From Bacteroidales bacterium M7 (lineage in GTDB: Bacteria; Bacteroidota; Bacteroidia; Bacteroidales; Muribaculaceae), in assembly GCA_001689515.1 (NCBI GenBank), contig LUJR01000039.1:62001-126000 (forward strand): a stretch of DNA of 64,000 nt. The letters run 5' to 3'. The position numbers and the translations under genes were made by a program. The first letter of the stretch is position 1, and every line of letters starts with the position of its first letter. The notes below the pieces were generated by a model, which saw nothing but the letters and a program-made list of their open reading frames with translations, was not told the DNA's origin and made no database searches. This document shows positions 1 to 7,158 of the stretch, piece by piece.

Positions 1-366
1 TGCCACACCGGGCAACACTTTGCAAAACCTGTTATTGAGCGAGTAGATATGTACAGAGGTATAGTGCGAATGAGCCGATGTGTCAAGCCACGCCCCGTTA
101 CGCTCAAACAGATCTGCGAGCTCACTTCCCCGGTACGATTCTGATCCTTCACGCATCAATGAGGCAGCGAGTGAAGCAACAGACTGCTTGGAGCTCTCGG
201 CAGAGCCACCACGCATGAATATGCCCAAACGGCATACGTCAGCATCGCCCCTATCAAGCATGTTGAGCATGATGCCGTTAGGCAGCTGGATACGCTTCAC
301 TGCGGGCAGCACAAGATCAGACAGTTCGCGTACCTGAGGTGCCTGCTGACGCCACGGTTCATCCAT
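1..366 (-). CDS. M16-family (insulinase-like) peptidase homologue, N-terminal part, cut by window edge
   Basis: The first 122 residues can be read; the rest lies beyond the left edge. The stretch RIQLPNGIMLNMLDRGDADV followed by GIFMRGGSAESS is the usual opening of an M16 zinc-peptidase half. At the place where active M16 subunits carry the HxxEH zinc motif, the sequence reads SVASLAASLMREG, so both zinc histidines and the catalytic glutamate are missing. This suggests the non-catalytic partner of a two-subunit M16B enzyme, or an inactive homologue. No signal peptide is seen at this start. The start codon overlaps the end of kdsB by 8 bp, so the two genes are probably translationally coupled as the last genes of the purU operon. 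Family assignment is fairly safe; function is not. Confidence 0.75.
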   Translation of the reverse strand, partial: MDEPWRQQAPQVRELSDLVLPAVKRIQLPNGIMLNMLDRGDADVCRLGIFMRGGSAESSKQSVASLAASLMREGSESYRGSELADLFERNGAWLDTSAHSHYTSVHIYSLNNRFCKVLPGVA

Positions 367-1120
367 TATGATATGTATCTTTAAGGTAAGCTACTGCTTT
401 GGCTAAATCGTCGGGGGTATCTATACCCACGGTCTCATAGTCAGTAACACCTGTCTTGATGCTGTAGCCAGCTTGTAGCCAACGCAACTGTTCAAGAGAC
501 TCAGCCAATTCAAGCGAGGACTGCGGCAGACGTGTAATCTCGCGCAACACATCCACACGATATGCGTACATGCCTACGTGTGTATAGTATTGATGGGATT
601 GCTGCCACATATCGTGCTCTTTGCCCCAAAGATACGGTATGACAGAGCGGCTGAAATAGATAGCATTCATGTTATCATCGATCACCACCTTGGGCGAATT
701 GGGATTGGCAAGACTTTCATAGCTGCCATCATGAGGAAATCGACGTATCAGGGTGGCTATAGTAACAGCATCATCAGTGTAGCACCGCTTAAGCTCCTCT
801 ATCTGCTCAGGGTGTATAAACGGTTCATCGCCCTGGATATTGATAATGACATCGGCATCATGACCGAATCTGTCATATGCCTCCAGACACCTGTCAGTGC
901 CGCTGCGATGCGTGACAGATGTTATCACGGCATTGTAACCATACTTGACTACCTCATCATATATGCGATTGTCATCTGTCGCCACCACCACAGTGTCAAG
1001 CGCTTTCAATGCCTGACGCACCACACGTATGATCATGGGCACACCGTCAATGTCAGCCAATGGTTTGCCTGGAAATCGTGTCGAAGAATATCGTGCCGGT
1101 ATTATACCTATAAATTTCAT
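359..1120 (-). CDS. kdsB: 3-deoxy-manno-octulosonate cytidylyltransferase (CMP-Kdo synthetase)
   Basis: Activates Kdo with CTP to CMP-Kdo, the donor for the inner core of lipopolysaccharide; cytoplasmic. The protein is 253 residues, the usual family length. The opening IGIIPARYSSTRFPGKPL is the nucleotide-binding signature of the family, HRSGTDR (residues 71-77) and IQGDEPF (95-101) are the CTP/Mg sites. I start at MKFIGI (1118-1120) because family members begin just there; an in-frame ATG 13 codons upstream would run into the end of the neighbouring gene. It sits 16 bp after the UPF0104-like gene and overlaps the M16-like gene, so it is part of a leftward operon headed by purU. Confidence 0.96.
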   Translation of the reverse strand: MKFIGIIPARYSSTRFPGKPLADIDGVPMIIRVVRQALKALDTVVVATDDNRIYDEVVKYGYNAVITSVTHRSGTDRCLEAYDRFGHDADVIINIQGDEPFIHPEQIEELKRCYTDDAVTIATLIRRFPHDGSYESLANPNSPKVVIDDNMNAIYFSRSVIPYLWGKEHDMWQQSHQYYTHVGMYAYRVDVLREITRLPQSSLELAESLEQLRWLQAGYSIKTGVTDYETVGIDTPDDLAKAVAYLKDTYHNG

Positions 1121-1136
1121 GATATAAAGATGATTA

Positions 1137-2216
1137 TTAAGTTGTCTTCTTATTGCCACGCATCCGCATGCCCTGACGTATCCAACCAGGCACTATGCAT
1201 GCTCCTATGACAAGATATATGTAATAACTTATTATGCGCCAGAAAAGAGCTATCACCACGGCAAGTCCGTAATCATTAAGCAGGTCGCCATAATATTCAG
1301 TGAACAGCCACTCGCTTACGCCGCTGCCTCCGGGCGTAGGACTGATGGTCAATACTATCCATACTACAAACTGACGTCCGAACACCACTAACTGGGAGGC
1401 ATAAGGGGCGAACGCCAGAAACAGCATGTTGACCACAAGGTATCTTGATGACCAGGATAGCCCTGTTGCTGCAAATGCCTTTATCCACCAGCCAAGCGAA
1501 CGATGCTTCAGATCCTTACCGGTAGCCTCCATATTGTCAGTCATCCTGACAGCCTTTTGCTGCCAACGCCGGAGAATGCGGATACGGAATATGGCGTTGA
1601 TTACTTTTTTGATAACCGCCGGACGCGCGATGACACCAAAAAACAGGAATGCAGTCCACAGCACTATGCCGGCATAGACCAACCAGAACACAGTGCGCAA
1701 TCCTGAAGTGAACGCATCGCTATTGAATCCGAATAATATCTCAGGCGATATTATCCACATCAATATCGGACAGAAGATGACAAAAAACGACTCATCAAGT
1801 ATCAACGTGGTCATCATCAACGTCGTGGCACGTCCGAAAGGGATACCCTCACGATGCAGATATATCATGCCGAAGGTAGAACCGCCTACCGATGATGGGG
1901 TCACCGCAGATGTGAACTCACACAGCATGTTGACTCTGATTGCCTGCTTCCACTTCAGTTGACGGTCAGTTATAGCCCGGAAACGCCAACTGAGTCCGAA
2001 ATCACGACCTATCATGCACAGCCATGCCAAGGCTATGCAGATTATGACATGAGAGTCAAAATGGATGCTGTCCCAGACCTCTGCACTAAACTCATCATGA
2101 AAAAGCCATGCTACGACACCTAACCCTATAAATACAGGAATAAGTATCTTATAGGACAGGTTACTTGACAGAAATTTCTTCCCATCGCTGAGTGTCTTTG
2201 CATCCGGCTCATTCAT
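1137..2216 (-). CDS. UPF0104 / lysylphosphatidylglycerol-synthase transmembrane-domain family protein
   Basis: A 359-residue integral membrane protein with about eight hydrophobic segments. After a short basic cytoplasmic N-terminus there is a first helix at about residues 26-41. The sequences EFTSAVTPSSVGGSTFGMIYL and LTISPTPGGSGVSEWLF are the two conserved glycine/serine-rich blocks of this family (also called flippase-like domain), which includes the membrane half of MprF. There is no soluble lysyltransferase domain, so it is a stand-alone flippase-like protein; its substrate cannot be read from sequence. It lies 16 bp after purU and 16 bp before kdsB, which only suggests an envelope role. 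Confidence 0.85.
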   Translation of the reverse strand: MNEPDAKTLSDGKKFLSSNLSYKILIPVFIGLGVVAWLFHDEFSAEVWDSIHFDSHVIICIALAWLCMIGRDFGLSWRFRAITDRQLKWKQAIRVNMLCEFTSAVTPSSVGGSTFGMIYLHREGIPFGRATTLMMTTLILDESFFVIFCPILMWIISPEILFGFNSDAFTSGLRTVFWLVYAGIVLWTAFLFFGVIARPAVIKKVINAIFRIRILRRWQQKAVRMTDNMEATGKDLKHRSLGWWIKAFAATGLSWSSRYLVVNMLFLAFAPYASQLVVFGRQFVVWIVLTISPTPGGSGVSEWLFTEYYGDLLNDYGLAVVIALFWRIISYYIYLVIGACIVPGWIRQGMRMRGNKKTT

Positions 2217-2232
2217 GGCAGCCTTGACAGGA

Positions 2233-3102
2233 TCAACTGAACACTATGGTACGGTTATCGTATGTGAGTATCTTGCGCTGGATGTGCTTCTCCACAGCAC
2301 GCGACAGCACGATTTTCTCAAGATCCCTGCCTTTCTTGACCAGATCAGGGATGGTGTCCTTATGGGAGATGCGCACCACCTCCTGCTCGATTATCGGTCC
2401 GGCATCCAGTTCGGTAGTGACATAGTGGCTGGTTGCGCCTATAAGCTTCACCCCTCTCTCATATGCCTGATGGTAAGGCTTTGCACCGACAAAAGCCGGG
2501 AGGAACGAGTGATGTATGTTTATGATACGATTGGGATAGCGGTTGATGAAGTTTTCCGACAGCACCTGCATGTATCGGGCGAGCACTATGAAATCCACAT
2601 TATACTTGTCAAGTATGTCAAACTCTACCTGCTCCATCTCCTCCTTGTTGTCACGCGTCACGGGCACGACTTCAAACGGTATGCCAAACTGCTGACCAGC
2701 CATGGCGAGGTCAGGATGATTGCTTATGATGACCGGTATCTCCACATCCCACTCCCCTGCCACATAACGTGACAGCATGTCATACAGACAGTGTGACATC
2801 TTGCTGACAAATATAGCCATGCGCTGCACCCGGCTCGAGAAACTGAGCTTGTATGTGAGGCTGTAACGCTGCGCGTAGAGAGTGTTGAAGTAATCGTCGA
2901 TTTTCTCACTCGGGATAAGGAATCGGTCAAGCTCCCACTCCACTCTCATGTAAAATACACCGTTCACTCTGTCAACATACTGATCAAGATATATGATATT
3001 ACCCTGATTTTCTGTGATGAATTGCGTTATTACAGCGATGATGCCAGGCTGATCCGGGCAGTGCATGCGGAGTATTGCAGTCTTTTTGTGTTGTGGTTTC
3101 AA
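2233..3102 (-). CDS. purU: formyltetrahydrofolate deformylase
   Basis: Hydrolyses 10-formyl-THF to THF and formate, balancing one-carbon pools and supplying formate for PurT. It has 289 residues. The N-terminal ACT domain begins at the conserved HCPDQPGI (residues 14-21). The C-terminal formyltransferase-type domain carries the block INIHHSFLPAF, followed by AKPYHQAYERG and the TELDAGPI motif with the catalytic aspartate. The annotated start is TTG: an in-frame TAA lies six codons upstream, there is no ATG before the ACT domain, and the next ATG (residue 13) would cut into it. The gene heads the operon purU, UPF0104-like, kdsB, M16-like. Its leader of about 115 nt looks folded (separate entry). 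Confidence 0.93.
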   Translation of the reverse strand: MKPQHKKTAILRMHCPDQPGIIAVITQFITENQGNIIYLDQYVDRVNGVFYMRVEWELDRFLIPSEKIDDYFNTLYAQRYSLTYKLSFSSRVQRMAIFVSKMSHCLYDMLSRYVAGEWDVEIPVIISNHPDLAMAGQQFGIPFEVVPVTRDNKEEMEQVEFDILDKYNVDFIVLARYMQVLSENFINRYPNRIINIHHSFLPAFVGAKPYHQAYERGVKLIGATSHYVTTELDAGPIIEQEVVRISHKDTIPDLVKKGRDLEKIVLSRAVEKHIQRKILTYDNRTIVFS

Positions 3103-3229
3103 CTCTTTGGTCTTTTATAGTTACAGTTCTTGACATCCGCAGCCTATCTTAGTGCAGGACTATCGTCACATGCGGATACCCGTTATACCTATTGTTGCCT
3201 ATCCCATAGGATAGACATATGCAAATTTA
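3103..3229 (-). promoter_or_regulatory. purU promoter (-7 box 3222-3229) and structured 5' leader
   Basis: On the minus strand TAAATTTG at 3222-3229 matches the Bacteroidales -7 consensus TAnnTTTG, giving a leader of roughly 115 nt. The leader can form a 6-bp hairpin at its very 5' end (3199-3204 with 3209-3214) and a 7-bp stem (3171-3177 with 3135-3141) closing a 29-nt loop. No known riboswitch was recognised. To the right, 3230-3366 is AT-rich and shows nothing else. Confidence 0.5.
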
Positions 3230-3366
3230 CAATTTTTTCTTTAACAACGACTTTATCAGACATTACTTAGAGCAGGTTTATGCCTCAAATATTTTTTTAA
3301 AATATATTTATGTCACAATATTCATATTTTAACACAATTTGTTTATAAAGTGTGAACTTTTATCCG

Positions 3367-3374
3367 TAACTTTA
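3367..3374 (+). promoter_or_regulatory. Candidate -7 box for small ORF
   Basis: TAACTTTA fits TAnnTTTG in all but the last base and lies about 62 bp upstream of the small ORF at 3436. A TTTG lies some 28 bp further upstream. It is a weak match and rests mainly on position. Confidence 0.35.
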
Positions 3375-3435
3375 TGTTGTTCAAATCAGAGAGTTTTTAT
3401 TTACTTCATTTTTTCACATTTACAGGATATTGATT

Positions 3436-3633
3436 ATGGATAAATTTTCTTATGCACATGATGCATTTTACGGCAGCTTAGTAGGCATACCAGCCTCACA
3501 ACCTGTTGCTAAACCCTCATGCCACGAATTCATTGCCGAATGGCTCATAGCCTCTATGGCAGATGAATCCCTGACATCAGTTCATCCCATCTCAAAACCT
3601 AAGCGCGTCATGAACGATATCTGGCATTCATGA
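3436..3633 (+). CDS. Small hypothetical protein (65 aa)
   Basis: I do not recognise this protein. It starts at an ATG (MDKFSYAHDAFYGSLV) with AGGA about nine bases upstream, and reads 65 soluble residues without a signal peptide or membrane segment; the second half is proline- and serine-rich and ends in NDIWHS. A possible -7 box precedes it, and a perfect 46-bp palindrome that could end transcription lies 39 bp after its stop. A promoter-like box, ribosome site and terminator around an ORF in an otherwise AT-rich gap make it more likely to be real than random. Without homologues it stays a prediction. Confidence 0.45.
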   Translation: MDKFSYAHDAFYGSLVGIPASQPVAKPSCHEFIAEWLIASMADESLTSVHPISKPKRVMNDIWHS

Positions 3634-3671
3634 GCTCACCAGAAGGTTTCACGACCGATTAATCGTTAAGA

Positions 3672-3717
3672 AATCAGAGAGGCGCCAAATGGATATCCAT
3701 TTGGCGCCTCTCTGATT
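3672..3717. terminator. Perfect 46-bp palindrome, probable bidirectional terminator
   Basis: Arms 3672-3694 and 3695-3717 are exact complements with no loop bases in between; the stem is GC-rich in the middle (GGCGCC) and flanked by AT. It lies between the small + strand ORF and the end of the leftward flavodoxin gene, so it can serve both converging units. Confidence 0.75.
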
Positions 3718-3723
3718 GATGTA

Positions 3724-4230
3724 TCAGTCACTTATCGCATTCTTGACTATTGTGCACCATTCGTCTATACGCGCCGGTGACATCTGCGACTCGTTAACAT
3801 CATCAATAAGCAGACCTACCGCTTTACCGTCACGGACTGCCGTAGAATGGTCAAAACCATACCCGTCAGCATTAAAGGCTCCGATAAATTCCGCGCCTGT
3901 ATCCTGGAGTTCATCATACAGAGTGCCGACTCCGTTACAGAACGTATCGCTCATGGTTTCATCACCGCAACCAAACAAAGCGATCTGCTTACCTGTCAGG
4001 TCTATGACTTTCAGACCGTTGACAAAATCAGCCCAATCGTCTTGTATATCACCGGATCCCCAAGTAGATGTCCCGAGAATCAGCACCTCGTAGTCTGCGA
4101 CATCAGTAGGAGCACTGGTAGCCACATTGTGTATGTCGTTGGAATCTATGCCCAACAGTTCGGCTATCTGTTTTGCTACCGTCTCAGTGGTACCAGTGGT
4201 CGAACCATAAAATATGCCCGTCTTTTTCAT
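3724..4230 (-). CDS. fldA: Flavodoxin (long-chain type)
   Basis: An FMN-binding electron carrier of 168 residues, the usual size of long-chain flavodoxins. The phosphate-binding loop GSTTGTTE lies near the N-terminus; the FMN isoalloxazine loops are GTSTWGSGDIQDDW and FGCGDETMSDTFCNGVG. It acts in the cytoplasm as a low-potential donor, for example to radical-SAM or pyruvate-oxidising enzymes. I start at MKKTGIFYGS (4228-4230); an ATG four codons upstream gives the odd MILV extension. It lies 69 bp after manA and may be read with it. The gene product symbol is by family similarity. Confidence 0.93.
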   Translation of the reverse strand: MKKTGIFYGSTTGTTETVAKQIAELLGIDSNDIHNVATSAPTDVADYEVLILGTSTWGSGDIQDDWADFVNGLKVIDLTGKQIALFGCGDETMSDTFCNGVGTLYDELQDTGAEFIGAFNADGYGFDHSTAVRDGKAVGLLIDDVNESQMSPARIDEWCTIVKNAISD

Positions 4231-4299
4231 AACTAATATCATTAATTTGATTTAGTTATAAAACGCCAGACCGATGGGCTTAGTTCATCTGCAAAGACA

Positions 4300-5298
4300 T
4301 CAAATCGACACCGCGGAACTGATCATTATGCCACTGCCATCCACCTTGATGTCAGTCACCTCGGCAGCAATGAGACATGTACATCCAAATGCAAGGTCAA
4401 AATGTGTGCCGGGATAGTTGATTGACACCCCTCCTTCTATACATGTCAGTATCGTGAAACTGTCAAGTGGAAATTCAAGACTGCAAGTACCGTCGATATG
4501 ATGCTTCCTGACAGTCGCCCAGTCCTTCATCAGCAATATCTGGTCGCTTGAATGCCTCCAATACGGACTCGGTATATAGCTGTCGTACTTGTCAAGCGAC
4601 ATCACCTGCCGGGCTTCCTCTGTATGGAGCTGTCGTTTTCGTCCGGACTTGTCTTTGCGGTCATAGTCATATACACGGTAAGTGATGCCGCTCGTCTGCT
4701 GAATCTCCATCAGAAAGTTCCCAGCACCTATCGCATGGATATTTCCTCCGGGCAGGTAGAAAGTGTCGCCCGAGCGGGAATTATGCGTGGATATGTAATC
4801 GAGTATGGACTTTGACTCTATAGCATGCTCATATTCCTCAGGAGTAAGCGCCCGCTTGAATCCCGCATATATCTTGGCTCCGCCCTGACTACGGATTATG
4901 TACCACAATTCGTTTTTACCACCGACCAGACCCGAGGCTTTAGCTGTAGAATCGTCGGGATGCACCTGGACCGACAGATCGCGCGCTGCATCAATAAACT
5001 TGACCAGGATAGGAAACCTCGTACCAAAACGGTCATATACGCGCTTACCCATCAGCCTGTCACCCAGACGCGCTATTAGTTGGGATATGCTCAGACCGTC
5101 GTATTCTCCGCCATCCACGATGGATTCATCTCCTTCCAGGCCTGAAATCTCCCAGCATTCGCCTATCGTCGCCCCTCCCGAATAAGTATCGAGCGACTTG
5201 AAGTATTTCATAAACGATCCGCCCCATATGACCGGTTTCAATATGGGATGAAATACTATGGGTGGGAGATATGACTGATTTGCAGGTTTATGGTCCAT
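4300..5298 (-). CDS. manA: Mannose-6-phosphate isomerase, class I
   Basis: Interconverts fructose-6-phosphate and mannose-6-phosphate, linking glycolysis with GDP-sugar supply for surface glycans; zinc enzyme, cytoplasmic. The 332-residue protein opens with IVFHPILKPVIWGG. The zinc ligands are seen in SVQVHPDD, in the glutamate of GKNELWYI and in the histidine of PGGNIHAIGAG; the substrate-loop block MEIQQTSGITYRVYDYDR is typical of the short bacterial class I enzymes. It is 23 bp downstream of the NigD-like gene, in the same leftward unit. Confidence 0.94.
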   Translation of the reverse strand: MDHKPANQSYLPPIVFHPILKPVIWGGSFMKYFKSLDTYSGGATIGECWEISGLEGDESIVDGGEYDGLSISQLIARLGDRLMGKRVYDRFGTRFPILVKFIDAARDLSVQVHPDDSTAKASGLVGGKNELWYIIRSQGGAKIYAGFKRALTPEEYEHAIESKSILDYISTHNSRSGDTFYLPGGNIHAIGAGNFLMEIQQTSGITYRVYDYDRKDKSGRKRQLHTEEARQVMSLDKYDSYIPSPYWRHSSDQILLMKDWATVRKHHIDGTCSLEFPLDSFTILTCIEGGVSINYPGTHFDLAFGCTCLIAAEVTDIKVDGSGIMISSAVSI

Positions 5299-5321
5299 CA
5301 GATTATCAGGTTATAAGGCAG

Positions 5322-5987
5322 TTACAACGGAAATGTCAATACATTATCCATCAGATTCGTATTGTTGACATGGATTTTGATCGCATCTAACGATGGATGA
5401 TCAGACAAATATCGACTCATATCAAACGAGATATAATATGCTCGATCAAACGTTGCTCCAGATTCTACCTGATGGGCGAGATAGAACACACTCTCATCTT
5501 CAGATGAAGGTACAAGAGCCAACACTCTCGGCGACTCACTGAAAGGAAGTTTGCAACGGATGTTGATATAGCTGCCCGAACGCCATGCGGACAAGAGATA
5601 TACCCCGGACTCATCCCATTGAGGATAATGGGAGATGTCCTTTTCGCTGATACCAAGAGTCGTGACTGCTGCCAATGACACAGGCTCTATAAATCCAGAT
5701 GCCAATTCATCGCCGTCAATAGGATAATATGTCATGACATATCTTTGTCCGGGAGTCGCCTCGCTGCCAATACTGACGGTCGTGCGAAGTATCACAGAGG
5801 GAGCATCATCAATGCTTATGTATTCAAAAACGGCACCGTCATCCATGCCGATATACGTGACCATGTTAGTGACCGTGGCATCACGGTACTCGGGATTATC
5901 ATCCGTATCATTGCATGACATTACGGAAACAGCCATCACACATCCGACTAATACAGCCCATAATCTATAGAAAGGCTTAGTGTGCAT
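5322..5987 (-). CDS. NigD-like lipoprotein
   Basis: A predicted lipoprotein of 221 residues. A basic start (MHTKPFYRLW), a hydrophobic stretch and the lipobox-like VSVMSC give a signal peptidase II site; after the cysteine comes an acidic linker (NDTDDNPEY). The remainder looks beta-rich with no catalytic motif. The arrangement and general pattern resemble the NigD family of Bacteroidales cell-surface proteins, whose role is unknown beyond a link to bacteriocin-like loci; this assignment is by pattern only. AGGAGG lies four bases before this ATG, which is why I prefer it to an ATG five codons upstream. It sits between the lolD-like gene and manA. Confidence 0.6.
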   Translation of the reverse strand: MHTKPFYRLWAVLVGCVMAVSVMSCNDTDDNPEYRDATVTNMVTYIGMDDGAVFEYISIDDAPSVILRTTVSIGSEATPGQRYVMTYYPIDGDELASGFIEPVSLAAVTTLGISEKDISHYPQWDESGVYLLSAWRSGSYINIRCKLPFSESPRVLALVPSSEDESVFYLAHQVESGATFDRAYYISFDMSRYLSDHPSLDAIKIHVNNTNLMDNVLTFPL

Positions 5988-6015
5988 ATAACCTCCTGAC
6001 ATTGACTTCTATAGA

Positions 6016-6684
6016 TTAAACATTAGTATCGATGCGCTCGACCACTCCGTCACGCAGATGCACAATCTTGTCGCAGTCTGCCGCAAGTGATTCATCATGG
6101 GTCACTATGGCAAATGAAGCACCCATATCGCGCCGTATGTCAAAAAACAAGCGGTGCAACTCCGCCCTGTTGTGGGAGTCAAGGCTTCCAGTAGGCTCAT
6201 CGGCAAGAATGATAGACGGATTATTCATCAACGCCCTCGCGACAGCACCTCTCTGACATTCACCGCCTGAAAGTTGAGCCGGACGATGCGACAGACGATT
6301 GGAGATACCGAGATAGTCACATAGAGATTCTGCCCTGTGTGTAGCCTCTCTGACCGAGACCCCGCTTATAAGAGCGGGCATAATTATGTTTTCTATCAAA
6401 GAAAATTCCGGCAATAACTGATGGAACTGAAAGACGAAACCCACATGTCTGTTACGGAACGACGAGAGTTTTCTCTCTGACATTCCGAACACCGATGCTC
6501 CGTCATACTGCACATCTCCGCTATCCGGACGGTCAAGCGTCCCGATTATCTGTAGCAGGGTAGTCTTTCCAGCACCGCTGGGACCTACAATAGCCGTTAT
6601 CTCCGAATCCGCCAATGATATGCTTACATCATCAAGCACACGGAGTGTCCCATAAGACTTGGATATGCCGATAGCTTCAATCAT
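6016..6684 (-). CDS. ABC transporter ATP-binding protein, LolD/MacB-type
   Basis: A stand-alone ATPase of 222 residues. Walker A GPSGAGKTT is at residues 34-42, the Q-loop FQFHQLLPEF near 86-95, the signature LSGGECQR at 138-145, Walker B SIILADEPTG at about 157-166 and the switch histidine in IVTHDE. The length and the FQFHQLLPEF/LADEPTGSLDS pattern fit the LolD/MacB branch, which energises lipoprotein release or periplasmic efflux. No permease gene is next to it, so the partner must be elsewhere. It is the first gene of a leftward unit with the NigD-like lipoprotein and manA. The -7 box is only 8 bp from the ATG (separate entry). Confidence 0.9.
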   Translation of the reverse strand: MIEAIGISKSYGTLRVLDDVSISLADSEITAIVGPSGAGKTTLLQIIGTLDRPDSGDVQYDGASVFGMSERKLSSFRNRHVGFVFQFHQLLPEFSLIENIIMPALISGVSVREATHRAESLCDYLGISNRLSHRPAQLSGGECQRGAVARALMNNPSIILADEPTGSLDSHNRAELHRLFFDIRRDMGASFAIVTHDESLAADCDKIVHLRDGVVERIDTNV

Positions 6685-6692
6685 AATTAATG

Positions 6693-6700
6693 CAAATTTA
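6693..6700 (-). promoter_or_regulatory. -7 box immediately upstream of lolD-like gene
   Basis: On the minus strand TAAATTTG, followed by CA, is an exact Bacteroidales -7 box. Its last base is 8 bp from the start codon at 6684, so transcription would begin within a few bases of the ATG and the message would be leaderless or nearly so. Confidence 0.6.
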
Positions 6701-6777
6701 GCTTTTTATTAGGAAAACATGCGATTCTTACACTTGAAAAAAAGCCGTCATTGATGGATTTTATCAAGGATAATGAC

Positions 6778-6785
6778 TAAATTTG
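6778..6785 (+). promoter_or_regulatory. -7 box of DUF3467-cysS unit
   Basis: TAAATTTG followed by CA matches the consensus exactly and lies 29 bp upstream of the DUF3467 start at 6815. A TTG at 6751 could be the -33 element, though the spacing is a little long. Confidence 0.65.
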
Positions 6786-6814
6786 CATATATCAACCTTT
6801 AAAACTTTACAATA

Positions 6815-7153
6815 ATGGCAGAAAACAAACAACAGGAAATCAAGATAGAGCTTACCCCCGAAGTAGCCAACGGACACTATGCCAATCTGGCAGTTATCTC
6901 CCACTCCGGCAATGAGTTTTTCATGGACTTCATCTCTGTAGCTCCCAACATGCCCCAGGCAAAGGTGCAGAGCCGCATCATAATGACGCCCGAAAACGCC
7001 AAGAACCTTATGTTTGCCCTTACCGACAACATCAAAAAATATGAGGCAAACTTCGGCGTAATCCAGCAGAAGAAACCTCTCAACGCTCCTCAAAACAACG
7101 GCGGCAACAACGGTGAAATCCCCAACCCGTTCATGATGGGCGGCAAAGCATAG
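6815..7153 (+). CDS. DUF3467 domain protein
   Basis: A small cytoplasmic protein of 112 residues common in Bacteroidota. The core reads ELTPEVANGHYANLAVISHS, then EFFMDFISVAPNMPQAKVQSR and MTPENAKNLMFALTDNIKKYE, which is the DUF3467 pattern; the tail is rich in asparagine, glycine and proline and probably unstructured. The biochemical role is unknown. It has its own promoter and is 5 bp upstream of cysS, so the two are probably co-transcribed. Confidence 0.85.
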   Translation: MAENKQQEIKIELTPEVANGHYANLAVISHSGNEFFMDFISVAPNMPQAKVQSRIIMTPENAKNLMFALTDNIKKYEANFGVIQQKKPLNAPQNNGGNNGEIPNPFMMGGKA

Positions 7154-7158
7154 TCCAG

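Noticed and set aside
578..1210. 210-codon + strand frame across kdsB
   Set aside because: Antisense to kdsB, histidine- and isoleucine-rich translation without domain; a codon-bias shadow.
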